A stretch of DNA of 7,639 nt from Polynucleobacter sp. (GCA_023257325.1 JALRCP010000009.1:1-7639); one strand, 5' to 3'. Positions 1 to 7,517 are shown, numbered from the stretch's first letter. The notes: generated from the sequence alone by a model not told the origin. Numbers and translations: made by a program.

Positions 1-4
1 GGGC

Positions 5-10
5 GGGGAG
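5..10 (+). promoter_or_regulatory. Ribosome binding site of serC
   Basis: GGGGAG lies 7 nt before the ATG at 18 and is the only purine-rich site available. It supports that start although the reading frame stays open back to the window edge. The bases before serC are too few to show a promoter or the preceding gene. Confidence 0.6.
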
Positions 11-17
11 CCGGAGA

Positions 18-1109
18 ATGTTTGATCGCCGTGTTTTTAACTTCGCTCCAGGTCCAGCAACGCTTCCTGAAGAAGTTCTAAAACAGGCAGCCGATGAAAT
101 GCTCAACTGGAATGGTTTGGGCATGGGTGTGATGGAAGTCAGTCACCGGGGTAAGCCATTCATGGCTTGTTATGAAGAGACCTTGGCTGATTTGCGTGAA
201 CTCATGAACATTCCAGAAAATTACGCCGTTTTGTTTTTGCAAGGCGGTGCAATTGGTGAGAATGCAGCAATCCCAATGAACTTGATGCCTTTGGCTAAAA
301 ATGGTCCAAAGGCAGATTTTGTGGTCACAGGTATTTGGACTGAGAAGTCTGTCAAAGAGGCGGCCAAGTATGGTCAAGCCCATGTGGCTGCATCTAGTGC
401 AAGCAATGGCTTTACCTCTATTCCTGATCAATCGACTTGGCAGTTATCTGAAGATGCCGCTTATGTTCATATTTGCTCAAATGAAACAGTAGGTGGCGTT
501 GAGTTTCAACAAGTCCCTAAAGTAAGCAAACCATTGGTGGCTGATGTATCTAGCAATATTTTGTCACGCGTCTTTGATATCAATGACTTTGGAGTGCTTT
601 TTGGTGGTGCGCAAAAAAATATAGGTCCAGCAGGTCTGAGCATTGTGATTGTGCGTAAAGATCTGTTGGGGCACGCCATGCCGATTACTCCGATGGTGTG
701 GGATTGGGCCAAGCAGGCGGAGAATGATTCCATGCTCAATACACCCCCCACTTACAGCATTTACTTAGCCGGTTTGGTTTTTAAGTGGTTAAAGCGTCAA
801 GGCGGTGTAGCTGTAATGGAAAAGCAAAATATTGCTAAATCCAATCTACTGTATTCATGCATTGACGACAGCAGTTTGTTCACGTCTAAAGTTGATCAAG
901 CTTATCGCTCTCGTATGAATGTGACTTTCTATTTAAAAGATGAATCACTCAATGATTCATTTGTGGAAGGTGCTGCCAAGCGTGGCTTGATGAACATCAA
1001 GGGTCACAAGAGTGTGGGTGGTATGCGAGCCAGTATTTACAACGCCATGCCAATGGCAGGTGTGCAGGCCCTGGTGGACTACATGAAGGAGTTTGAACGT
1101 GGCTGCTGA
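18..1109 (+). CDS. serC: Phosphoserine aminotransferase
   Basis: PLP-dependent cytoplasmic enzyme that transfers the amino group of glutamate to 3-phosphohydroxypyruvate, giving phosphoserine. In many bacteria it also makes 4-phosphohydroxythreonine for PLP synthesis. The 363 residues match the family length (E. coli about 362). Visible motifs are the N-terminal NFAPGPATLP (residues 8-17), the phosphate-binding SHRGK (42-46), FLQGGAIGENA before PMNL, TGIWTEKS with W107, and the Schiff-base lysine K200 in GGAQKNIGPAG. The C-terminal GHKSVGGMRASIYNA is also typical. The family usually reads FSAGPA or FSSGPA where this protein has FAPGPA. The GAIGENA wording is that of betaproteobacterial SerC. 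The ATG at 18 is chosen for its upstream GGGGAG and its fit to the family N-terminus. The 3' end overlaps pheA, so the two are probably translationally coupled. Identity is very secure. Confidence 0.97.
   Translation: MFDRRVFNFAPGPATLPEEVLKQAADEMLNWNGLGMGVMEVSHRGKPFMACYEETLADLRELMNIPENYAVLFLQGGAIGENAAIPMNLMPLAKNGPKADFVVTGIWTEKSVKEAAKYGQAHVAASSASNGFTSIPDQSTWQLSEDAAYVHICSNETVGGVEFQQVPKVSKPLVADVSSNILSRVFDINDFGVLFGGAQKNIGPAGLSIVIVRKDLLGHAMPITPMVWDWAKQAENDSMLNTPPTYSIYLAGLVFKWLKRQGGVAVMEKQNIAKSNLLYSCIDDSSLFTSKVDQAYRSRMNVTFYLKDESLNDSFVEGAAKRGLMNIKGHKSVGGMRASIYNAMPMAGVQALVDYMKEFERGC
1086..1091 (+). promoter_or_regulatory. Ribosome binding site that sets the pheA start
   Basis: A perfect AAGGAG sits inside the end of serC. 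It is 7 nt from the GTG at 1099, an ideal spacing, but only 1 nt from the in-frame TTG at 1093. This favours the GTG start. Confidence 0.75.
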
Positions 1110-2178
1110 TGATAAAGATTTGGCGCCTTTGCGCGCTCGGATTGATTCAATTGATCAACAATTACTCGAATTGTTGGCTGCACGAGCTGAAGCTGCGCAA
1201 GCAGTCGGCAAAATCAAGCACGATGTCAATGCACCCGTTTTTCGTCCAGAACGCGAACGTCAAGTGATTGACGGCTTGATTGCAAAAAATAAAAGTCCTT
1301 TGGCGGCTGATGGCATCACCGCCATTTGGCGCGAAATCATGTCTGCATGTCGTGCGCTTGAGGCGCCTATTCGGATTGCCTATTTAGGCCCTGCAGGCAC
1401 TTTTTCAGAGCAAGCGGCTTTTGCTCAATTTGGACAGTCCATCAGTAAGGTGCCATGCTCTAGCATCGATGAAGTATTTCGTGCGGTGGATGCAGGCTCT
1501 GCAGACTTTGGTGTGGCGCCAGTGGAGAACTCGTCTGAGGGTGCCATTTCAAGAACCTTGGATTTGTTGCTCGACACTGATTTGAAAATTACTGGTGAAG
1601 TGGCATTGGCCATCAAGCATCATTTATTAACTAAGTCAGGTCATTTGGATGGTGTGACTCGAGTCTTGGCTCATCCTCAAGCTTTGGCGCAATGCCAGCG
1701 CTGGTTATCAAGCAATGCGCCTAAATTAGATCGTCAAGCCGTGAGCAGTAATGGTGAGGCTGCTAAGCTGGCTTCTCAAGACCCTACGGTAGCCGCCATT
1801 GCCGGTGACAGTGCACAACAACAATATGGTTTGCAAGCTGTGCAAAGTCAGATTCAGGATGACCCACACAATCGCACACGTTTTGTGGTGATTAGTCACG
1901 GCTCTTGCCAACCTTCAGGTAAAGACCAAACTTCTGTGATTTTGTCCGTCAACAATAAACCTGGCGCAGTTCATCAGTTATTGGCCCCAATGGCTAAGCA
2001 TGGTGTTTCTATGAACCGCCTAGAGTCTCGTCCTGCCAGACGCGGTACTTGGGAATACTTTTTTTATATTGATATGGATGGTCATGCCAATGACCCCAAA
2101 GTAGCTGCAGCATTGACAGAGTTGCAGGCAGAAGCGGCATTCTTCAAAAACTTGGGTTCATACCCACGTAGTCACTAA
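1099..2178 (+). CDS. pheA: Bifunctional chorismate mutase / prephenate dehydratase (P-protein)
   Basis: Cytoplasmic enzyme converting chorismate to prephenate and then to phenylpyruvate, the committed route to phenylalanine. Three domains appear in 359 residues. An AroQ-type chorismate mutase covers about 7-90, with R12, R29, K40, R52 and E53 aligning to the E. coli active-site residues R11, R28, K39, R51 and E52. Prephenate dehydratase covers about 92-270, with YLGPAGTFSEQAA from Y95, PVENSSEGAI, and the catalytic TRF motif at 260-262. The C-terminal ACT domain (about 277-355) carries GAVH (289-292) and ESRP (309-312), the phenylalanine-sensing motifs, so feedback inhibition by Phe is expected. 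I start it at GTG 1099 because AAGGAG is 7 nt upstream. A longer TTG start at 1093 would add two residues but sits almost on the SD. It overlaps serC by 11 nt and precedes hisC by 18 nt. Confidence 0.96.
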   Translation: MAADDKDLAPLRARIDSIDQQLLELLAARAEAAQAVGKIKHDVNAPVFRPERERQVIDGLIAKNKSPLAADGITAIWREIMSACRALEAPIRIAYLGPAGTFSEQAAFAQFGQSISKVPCSSIDEVFRAVDAGSADFGVAPVENSSEGAISRTLDLLLDTDLKITGEVALAIKHHLLTKSGHLDGVTRVLAHPQALAQCQRWLSSNAPKLDRQAVSSNGEAAKLASQDPTVAAIAGDSAQQQYGLQAVQSQIQDDPHNRTRFVVISHGSCQPSGKDQTSVILSVNNKPGAVHQLLAPMAKHGVSMNRLESRPARRGTWEYFFYIDMDGHANDPKVAAALTELQAEAAFFKNLGSYPRSH

Positions 2179-2196
2179 ATTTTAGGAAGCTTCATC

Positions 2197-3333
2197 ATGG
2201 CCAACGAAGTTGGACAAACAAACTCAGCAATTATTGGATTAAGTCACGTTCGAGCGATTGCTCCGTATGTGGGGGGGAAACCCATCAGTGAAGTGGCGCG
2301 AGAGTTTGGCTTGGACGAAGCCAAGATTGTGAAGTTGGCCTCCAATGAAAATCCATTGGGTATGCCAGATTCTGCAAAAAAAGCCATGGCAAAAGCAGCA
2401 GAGGATTTGGGTCGTTACCCTGACTCTAATGGCTTTGAGCTTAAAAATGCACTCGCAAAAAAATTCAATGTCCCGGTTGAGTGGATTACTTTAGGCAATG
2501 GTAGCAATGACATTCTTGAGTTGACTGCAAGAGCGGTGGCTCAAGAGGGCGATGAAGTTGTTTTCTCAAAGCATGCTTTTGCGGTTTATCCATTGGCGAC
2601 TCAAGCGGTCGGCGGCCAAGCAATTGAAGTGCCTGCTACACCAGAATATGGCCATGATTTGGCAGCCATGCAAAAAGCAATCACAGCTAAAACGCGTTTG
2701 GTATTCGTGGCCAACCCGAATAATCCAACAGGAACTTTTCTAACGGCTGCTGAGATTGCCGCATTCTTGGCAAAAGTGCCCAGTCATGTGGTGGTCGTGA
2801 TTGATGAGGCTTATAACGAATTTTTGACCCCTGAACAACAATACGATGCGATTGCTTGGGTGCGTCAATATCCCAATGTGATTGTGTCACGAAGCTTTTC
2901 AAAAGCGTATGGTTTGGCAGGTCTTCGCATTGGTTACGGCATCGCGCAAAACAACATCACTGATTTGTTGAACCGCATTCGTCAGCCATTTAATGTCAAC
3001 AGCCTGGCTCAGGCAGCTGCGATTGCGGCTTTGGCAGATGTTGAGTTTTTAAAAAAATGTTACGAACTCAACCGGGCTGGGTATGCTCAATTGACTCAAG
3101 CATTTAATCAAATGGGTTTGAAGTATTTGCCATCATCAGGCAATTTTGTGTTGGTCAAAGTGGGCGATACTCCCAATGCCGGCGCCACAGTCAACCTAGA
3201 ATTACTCAAAGCCGGTGTGATTGTGAGACCGGTAGGCAATTATGGTTTGCCTGAGTGGTTGCGTATCTCAATTGGTTTGCCACAAGAGAATGAAGCATTT
3301 ATTGTGGCTTTGAAAAAGATTTTGAATCAATGA
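2197..3333 (+). CDS. hisC: HisC-type aminotransferase (histidinol-phosphate / aromatic)
   Basis: Fold-type I PLP aminotransferase of the HisC family, 378 residues. The family interconverts histidinol phosphate and imidazole-acetol phosphate with glutamate/2-oxoglutarate, and many members also aminate phenylpyruvate, 4-hydroxyphenylpyruvate or prephenate. Visible features are VKLASNENPLG near the N-terminus, ANPNNPTG (172-179, N176 contacting PLP), DEAY (203-206), and SRSFSKAYGLAGLRIGYG with Schiff-base lysine K236. The C-terminal RPVGNYGLPEWLRISIG carries the substrate-carboxylate arginine. ATG 2197 is preceded by AGGAAG at 7 nt. Sitting between pheA and tyrA, with no other histidine genes, it is the supraoperon copy often called hisC2 or hisHb. 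I infer a main role in Phe/Tyr transamination, but the sequence alone cannot separate this from histidine synthesis. A run of seven G at 2271-2277 lies near its 5' end. Its stop overlaps the tyrA start. Confidence 0.93.
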   Translation: MANEVGQTNSAIIGLSHVRAIAPYVGGKPISEVAREFGLDEAKIVKLASNENPLGMPDSAKKAMAKAAEDLGRYPDSNGFELKNALAKKFNVPVEWITLGNGSNDILELTARAVAQEGDEVVFSKHAFAVYPLATQAVGGQAIEVPATPEYGHDLAAMQKAITAKTRLVFVANPNNPTGTFLTAAEIAAFLAKVPSHVVVVIDEAYNEFLTPEQQYDAIAWVRQYPNVIVSRSFSKAYGLAGLRIGYGIAQNNITDLLNRIRQPFNVNSLAQAAAIAALADVEFLKKCYELNRAGYAQLTQAFNQMGLKYLPSSGNFVLVKVGDTPNAGATVNLELLKAGVIVRPVGNYGLPEWLRISIGLPQENEAFIVALKKILNQ

Positions 3334-4208
3334 CCTCAAAAACAGATCAAACTTCTCGCACGCTTGGAATTGTTGGCGTTGGTTTAATTGGTGCATCTCT
3401 TGGTTTGGCGCACAAAGATGCCAAGACCTTCCAAAAAATATTGGGAGTGGGGCGTTCGAAGGCTAATTTAGATGCGGCTCTTCAAATGGGTGCCATTGAT
3501 GCAGCAGTCAGTCTTCAAGAATGTGCCAAAGAAGCTGATGTGATTGTGGTGTGTGTGCCTGTGGCACAAACATTTGCAGTTCTTCATGCAATTGAACCTC
3601 ATCTCAAACCAAATGCCTTAATCACTGATGCGGGTAGCACTAAATCTGATGTGATCATGGCTGCCAAAACTGCCTTGGGCGATAAAGTGGCGCAATTTGT
3701 GCCTGCGCATCCGATTGCCGGGGGTGCTCAGCATGGAGCGATTGCCGCGAAGAGTGATTTGTATCAAGGTAAAGAAGTCATTTTGTGCCCTTTGCAAGAA
3801 AATTCTCCGGTAGCAATAGATGCTATTGATCAATTTTGGTCGACAACAGGTGCTGCCACACATCGCATGTCAGCATTGCAGCACGACGCGGTGTTTGCAT
3901 CCATTTCACATTTGCCTCACATCTTGTCTTTTGCTTTGATGCTGCAAGTGGCCAACTCAGAAGATGCCAATGTGAAGTTGGGTCATGCTGGAGCAGGGTT
4001 CAGAGATTTCACGCGTATTGCAGGTTCAAGCCCAGAAATGTGGCGCGATATTAGTTTGGCCAATAAAACTGCGCTTCTTAAAGAGATGGATCAGTATCTG
4101 AACCTCACCAAACTCATTCGAGACATGATTGCCAGTGAAGATGGTGAGGCATTATTAAAAGCATTCACGCGAGCCAGCGCTGAGCGTCAAAAGTGGGAAG
4201 GTCGCTGA
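3330..4208 (+). CDS. tyrA: Prephenate (or cyclohexadienyl) dehydrogenase
   Basis: NAD(P)-dependent cytoplasmic enzyme that oxidatively decarboxylates prephenate to 4-hydroxyphenylpyruvate; broad-specificity relatives also use arogenate to give tyrosine. At 292 residues it is monofunctional, without the chorismate mutase domain of E. coli TyrA. A Rossmann motif, GVGLIG (16-21), opens the N-terminal domain. The probable catalytic histidine is H127 in AHPIAG. SHLPH (193-197) and GFRDFTRIA (R229) supply the substrate-binding helices of the C-terminal domain. Two oddities: the usual acidic residue after HPIAGx is alanine (A133), and the second beta strand ends in GVGRS (39-43) with no acidic residue, which may allow NADP. 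No ACT domain is present. The start overlaps the hisC stop as ATGA and no strong SD is seen, so translation is probably coupled. The stop overlaps the aroA start. Identity is secure; cofactor and substrate range are inferred. Confidence 0.94.
   Translation: MTSKTDQTSRTLGIVGVGLIGASLGLAHKDAKTFQKILGVGRSKANLDAALQMGAIDAAVSLQECAKEADVIVVCVPVAQTFAVLHAIEPHLKPNALITDAGSTKSDVIMAAKTALGDKVAQFVPAHPIAGGAQHGAIAAKSDLYQGKEVILCPLQENSPVAIDAIDQFWSTTGAATHRMSALQHDAVFASISHLPHILSFALMLQVANSEDANVKLGHAGAGFRDFTRIAGSSPEMWRDISLANKTALLKEMDQYLNLTKLIRDMIASEDGEALLKAFTRASAERQKWEGR
4196..4201 (+). promoter_or_regulatory. Ribosome binding site that sets the aroA start
   Basis: GGAAGG lies inside the last codons of tyrA, 6 nt before the ATG at 4208. 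It lies downstream of the alternative GTG at 4193, so it cannot serve that longer start. Confidence 0.6.
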
Positions 4209-5542
4209 TGGGTGCTGGTGTGATTGAGTTTTTAGAGTTGGGGCCTTATCAAAAAGCCCAAGGGGTCGTGGCACTTCCAGGATCTAAAAGTATTTCAAAT
4301 CGGGTATTGCTATTATCAGCATTGGCCTCAGGCACAACTCGTTTGAAAGGTTTGCTAGACGCAGATGACACGCAAGTCATGCGAGCCGCACTCAAAACCT
4401 TAGGCGTCAAACTCGATGAAACCGATGGCGATTGCGTGGTTCAGGGTTGCTCGGGTCGTTTGCCCAATCAACAAGCTGATTTATTCATGGGTAATGCAGG
4501 AACTGCGATTCGCCCCTTAACAGCCGCATTAGCAATTTTGGGTGGGGACTATCGTTTACATGGCGTTCCTCGCATGCATGAGCGTCCAATCGGCGACTTG
4601 GTGGATGGCTTGCGCATGGTGGGCGCTTCAGTAACTTATGAGAAGAATGACGGTTACCCACCAATCAAACTGTCAAAAGGTCAAATACGTACCGACAATA
4701 TCATCAAAGTTCGAGGCGATGTTTCTAGTCAGTTTTTAACTGCCTTGCTCATGGCCTTGCCCTTGGTTGCTAAAAATGAAATCTGCATTGAAGTGATTGG
4801 TGAATTAATTTCCAAGCCCTACATTGATATCACACTCAAACTGATGAGTCGTTTTGGGGTGGAGGTTCGCAATGATGAATGGCAACGTTTTTATATTCCT
4901 GCCAACTCTGGTCAACCCTACAGTAGCCCTGGAACTTTATATGTTGAGGGCGATGCTTCTTCAGCGTCTTATTTTTTAGCAGCCGGTGCCATTGCAGACG
5001 GTCCTGTAAGAGTTACTGGGGTTGGACGTCACAGTATTCAGGGCGACGTTGCTTTTGCGGACGCCTTGAATCAAATGGGTGCCAATGTGATGGCCGGTGA
5101 TGATTGGATTGAAGTCAGAGGGGTGGACACACCCAGTGGTCGCTTGCAAGGCATTGAGTTGGATTGCATAGCAATTCCTGATGCAGCAATGACTCTGGCA
5201 GTGGCTGCTCTATTTGCTGATGGACCCACGACTTTAAGAGGTATTGCGAGTTGGAAAGTCAAAGAAACAGATCGTATCGCCGCCATGGCTAAAGAGTTGC
5301 AAAAGATGGGAGCCTTGGTTGAGTCAGGAGAGGACTTTATTCGTATCACGCCCCCCGTTTCTTGGAAGACTCCGGATGAAGGCATTGATACGTACGATGA
5401 CCACCGCATGGCCATGTGCTTTTCATTGGCCTCTCTTGGACCTCTTAAGGTGCGCATCAATGATCCTGCTTGCGTGGCCAAAACTTTCCCCGATTATTTC
5501 CTTGCCTTTGCGCAAATAGCTAAAAGTTCTATCACGACTTGA
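4208..5542 (+). CDS. aroA: 3-phosphoshikimate 1-carboxyvinyltransferase (EPSP synthase)
   Basis: Shikimate-pathway enzyme joining phosphoenolpyruvate and shikimate 3-phosphate to give EPSP. From ATG 4208 it has 444 residues and shows every main motif of the two-lobed EPSPS fold. These are [10 protein letters not shown] (K27, S28, R32), GNAGTAIRP (N96 to P103), [49 protein letters not shown] with catalytic D325, WKVKETDR (K352, E353), YDDHRMAM and AKTFPDYF. The intact Gly-Thr-Ala-x-Arg-Pro in the PEP site is the class I form, which in known enzymes is glyphosate-sensitive; this is prediction only. The start is set by TGATG overlap with tyrA and GGAAGG upstream. GTG 4193 would extend it by five residues within tyrA but lacks a site. 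In Pseudomonas the equivalent tyrA and aroA are one fused reading frame; here they are separate frames. Confidence 0.96.
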   Translation: MGAGVIEFLELGPYQKAQGVVALPGSKSISNRVLLLSALASGTTRLKGLLDADDTQVMRAALKTLGVKLDETDGDCVVQGCSGRLPNQQADLFMGNAGTAIRPLTAALAILGGDYRLHGVPRMHERPIGDLVDGLRMVGASVTYEKNDGYPPIKLSKGQIRTDNIIKVRGDVSSQFLTALLMALPLVAKNEICIEVIGELISKPYIDITLKLMSRFGVEVRNDEWQRFYIPANSGQPYSSPGTLYVEGDASSASYFLAAGAIADGPVRVTGVGRHSIQGDVAFADALNQMGANVMAGDDWIEVRGVDTPSGRLQGIELDCIAIPDAAMTLAVAALFADGPTTLRGIASWKVKETDRIAAMAKELQKMGALVESGEDFIRITPPVSWKTPDEGIDTYDDHRMAMCFSLASLGPLKVRINDPACVAKTFPDYFLAFAQIAKSSITT

Positions 5543-5543
5543 T

Positions 5544-6659
5544 ATGAAAACGCAGCATGATTTTGAGTGCGATGTCATCGTCATTGGTGCCGGTGTCATT
5601 GGTTTAGCTGTTGCCAGAGAACTTCAATTGCAGGGTCGAGAAGTCATTCTCTTAGAAAAGAATGATGCCTTTGGCATGGAGACCAGTTCTAGAAATTCCG
5701 AGGTGATTCATGCCGGTATTTACTATCCCGCGGGTTCTTTAAAAGCACTGCATTGTGTGCAAGGCAAGCATTTACTCTATGACTATGCCAAAGATCGCAA
5801 AATTCCTCATCAACAAATTGGTAAATTGATTGTCGCGACTCAAGAAGATGAGTTGAGCAAATTAGATCACTATATTGAAGCGGCTCGCATCAATGGTGTG
5901 CATGATTTAAAGCGCATCAGTCAAAGTGAGCTCAAAGAATTGGAGCCTTGTGTGCAAGCCTTTGGGGCGGTTATATCGCCGAGTACGGGCATCATTGATA
6001 GTCATGCTTTGATGCTGTCTTTATTAGGTGATTTTGAAAACGCAGGGGGTAATTTCATTGCGAATTCACCTGTGCATTCAGGGCGTGTAGTTTCAGGGGG
6101 TATTCAGATTCAATTGAGTGATGCTGATCAAAGTTTGATTCTGGCCAAAACCGTGATCAATGCAGCTGGCTTAAATGCCTGTGCGGTGGCACGATCAATT
6201 GAGGGAATCAAATTAGATTCTATTCCTCAAGAGTATTACGCGATTGGTCACTACTTCACGATGAGCGGTCAAAGTCCATTCAAGCATTTGATTTATCCCG
6301 TTGCGGGACACGGATACTTGGGAGTTCATGTCACATTAGATATGGGTGGACAGGTGCGCTTTGGTCCTGATATTGAGTGGATTGATACGGTTGATTATGC
6401 TTTTGATGAATCGCGTAAACAACGTTTCATTGAGGCAGTCGCTCGTTACTATCCAGAAGTGACCTCGAAGGAAGTTAGTCCTGCCTATACGGGTATTCGA
6501 CCAAAAATCAGTGGCCCTAAAGATCCTTCAGCAGACTTTTTAATTCAAACAGCAGCGCAACATGGTGTTCCAGGTTTGATTAATTTATTGGGGATGGAGT
6601 CACCTGGTCTAACATCATGCTTATCAGTTGCTGCTTTTGTGGCTCAATTAAAGCCCTAA
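5544..6659 (+). CDS. FAD-dependent oxidoreductase, L-2-hydroxyglutarate dehydrogenase-like
   Basis: A 371-residue DAO-superfamily flavoenzyme. The N-terminal dinucleotide fold shows DVIVIGAGVIGLAVA (G15, G17, G20) and E38 at the end of beta 2 (LLEKN), which binds the FAD ribose. The family block SSRNSEVIHAGIYYPAGSLKA (S48 onward) is characteristic of L-2-hydroxyglutarate dehydrogenase/oxidase relatives. So are GKLIVAT, PSTGIIDSH, INAAGLNA, HLIYPVAGHGYLGVHVTLD and GIRPKI. Those enzymes oxidise L-2-hydroxyglutarate to 2-oxoglutarate and pass electrons to quinone or oxygen. Here the C-terminal flavin motif reads MESPGLTS rather than the APSPAATS I remember for E. coli LhgO, and the protein is about 50 residues shorter, so it may be a distinct subfamily with another 2-hydroxyacid or amine substrate. 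No signal peptide or membrane segment is seen. ATG 5544 follows the aroA stop by one base with no visible SD, suggesting coupled translation. Family is confident; substrate is tentative, so no gene symbol is given. Confidence 0.85.
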   Translation: MKTQHDFECDVIVIGAGVIGLAVARELQLQGREVILLEKNDAFGMETSSRNSEVIHAGIYYPAGSLKALHCVQGKHLLYDYAKDRKIPHQQIGKLIVATQEDELSKLDHYIEAARINGVHDLKRISQSELKELEPCVQAFGAVISPSTGIIDSHALMLSLLGDFENAGGNFIANSPVHSGRVVSGGIQIQLSDADQSLILAKTVINAAGLNACAVARSIEGIKLDSIPQEYYAIGHYFTMSGQSPFKHLIYPVAGHGYLGVHVTLDMGGQVRFGPDIEWIDTVDYAFDESRKQRFIEAVARYYPEVTSKEVSPAYTGIRPKISGPKDPSADFLIQTAAQHGVPGLINLLGMESPGLTSCLSVAAFVAQLKP

Positions 6660-6787
6660 AAGTGGTCTCAAGCCTCACAAAATGGGTTCAATTTGAGTCA
6701 AAAAAACCACAATGAATTTCACATTGAGAAATATTTATAAAAATTAAAAAACAGATGTTTTGTCATTAAATAGAAAAAATAAGCCCT
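6660..6787 (+). promoter_or_regulatory. AT-rich spacer, probable promoter/leader region of cmk
   Basis: This 128-nt gap is the only sizeable break after serC and is very AT-rich from about 6690 on. TATAAA at 6736-6741 matches a -10 box in 5 of 6 positions, but no good -35 lies 16-18 nt upstream. TTCACA (6718-6723) and TTGAGA (6724-6729) resemble -35 boxes but have no -10 at proper spacing. A small inverted repeat CAATG/CATTG (6710-6714 and 6722-6726) is present. No clear intrinsic terminator closes the upstream operon. A promoter here is plausible from composition and gap length, not shown. Confidence 0.35.
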
Positions 6788-7459
6788 ATGAGCTCTGCAA
6801 ATCAATCCAATATTCCAGTCATTGCCATCGATGGACCAACTGCTTCCGGTAAGGGAACTGTGGCTCAATTGGTCGCTCAACGTTTGGGATACCACTATTT
6901 AGACAGTGGTGCTTTGTATCGTTTGGTGGGTTTGGCCAGTTTTCAACGGGGTATTTCCACCGCCGTTGAAGCCGATTTAATTCCGATTGCGCAGAATTTA
7001 AACGTTAATTTTCAAGGAGATAGAATTTTCCTTGAAGGTCAGGATGTGTCTGATCAGATACGTCAGGAAGTCATGGGGCAACGTGCTTCAGAAGTCGCAG
7101 TGCATCCTGGGGTGCGTCAAGCCTTGGTTGCTAGACAACAGGCGTTTAGACAAAGTCCAGGTTTGGTCGCCGATGGTCGTGATATGGCCAGTGTGATTTT
7201 TACAGATGCCCAAACCAAGGTGTTTTTGACTGCAACTGCCGAGGCGAGGGCTGAAAGACGCTATAAACAATTGATAGCTAAGGGCTTTTCTGCTAATATA
7301 GACGTCCTTTTGCAGGATTTACGTGAACGGGATGCGCGCGATGCCAATCGCAGCAATTCGCCACTGAAAGCTGTAGAAGGGGCTCATCACCTCGACACAA
7401 CGTCAATGACCATCGAAGAGGCGGTGAATCAAGTTCTGAAGTGGCATCAAGCCGACTAA
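6788..7459 (+). CDS. cmk: Cytidylate (CMP/dCMP) kinase
   Basis: Cytoplasmic nucleoside monophosphate kinase that phosphorylates CMP and dCMP with ATP, feeding CTP, dCTP and lipid-precursor synthesis. The 223 residues match the bacterial long form. The P-loop is GPTASGKGT (16-24), followed by LDSGALYR (38-45). Residues S101, R110, D129, R131, D132, R181, D185 and R188 fall at the same numbers as the nucleotide-binding residues I remember for E. coli Cmk, so the active site looks intact. The lid carries [15 protein letters not shown] (179-193). The ATG at 6788 is the first possible start and gives the right N-terminus, but no Shine-Dalgarno is visible: the upstream 30 bases are A/U-rich. The gene lies directly before rpsA, as in most proteobacteria, and the two are probably cotranscribed. 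Confidence 0.96.
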   Translation: MSSANQSNIPVIAIDGPTASGKGTVAQLVAQRLGYHYLDSGALYRLVGLASFQRGISTAVEADLIPIAQNLNVNFQGDRIFLEGQDVSDQIRQEVMGQRASEVAVHPGVRQALVARQQAFRQSPGLVADGRDMASVIFTDAQTKVFLTATAEARAERRYKQLIAKGFSANIDVLLQDLRERDARDANRSNSPLKAVEGAHHLDTTSMTIEEAVNQVLKWHQAD

Positions 7460-7486
7460 TTTGGCGCGAAGTTACTGAAGAAATTT

Positions 7487-7492
7487 AAGGAG
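7487..7492 (+). promoter_or_regulatory. Strong Shine-Dalgarno far upstream of rpsA
   Basis: A perfect AAGGAG lies 76 nt before the rpsA ATG, too far to serve it directly. It is 7 nt before a TTG codon (7500) that opens a short reading frame. It may serve that frame or act as a ribosome standby or S1-binding element. Confidence 0.5.
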
Positions 7493-7517
7493 CCAGCCCT
7501 TGCCACGCGAGTGCTGG
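7493..7517 (+). promoter_or_regulatory. rpsA leader hairpin 1
   Basis: CCAG (7493-7496) pairs with CTGG (7514-7517), and CAC (7504-7506) pairs with GTG (7511-7513) around a GCGA tetraloop of the stable GNRA class. A 7-nt bulge lies on the 5' side. An alternative closes CCAGC with GCTGG. It begins right after the AAGGAG at 7487 and would hold the TTG of the possible upstream ORF in its bulge. Pairing was done by eye. Confidence 0.5.

Noticed and set aside
78..431. Minus-strand open frame of 117 codons inside serC
   Set aside because: Rich in Cys, His and Trp in a way typical of antisense shadows; no family resemblance, and serC is intact on the other strand.
5071..5481. Minus-strand open frame of 136 codons inside aroA
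   Set aside because: It lies wholly opposite conserved aroA motifs, shows no recognisable domain, and is explained as an antisense shadow of a real gene.
18..6659. Recent horizontal transfer of part of the operon
   Set aside because: Composition and codon style look even across the genes by eye, including the FAD oxidoreductase. There is no flanking repeat, integrase or tRNA to support an insertion event.
6661..6710. Possible intrinsic terminator after the FAD oxidoreductase (GTGGT/ACCAC and CTCAA/TTGAG pairs)
   Set aside because: The stems are short, AT-rich in part, split by an 8-nt bulge and a 21-nt loop, and no T-tract follows. It does not meet the form of a Rho-independent terminator.
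6718..6771. A complete sigma-70 promoter for cmk
   Set aside because: Single boxes resemble consensus (TTCACA, TTGAGA, TATAAA, TTAAAT), but no pair has 16-18 nt spacing. Only a low-confidence regulatory region is reported.
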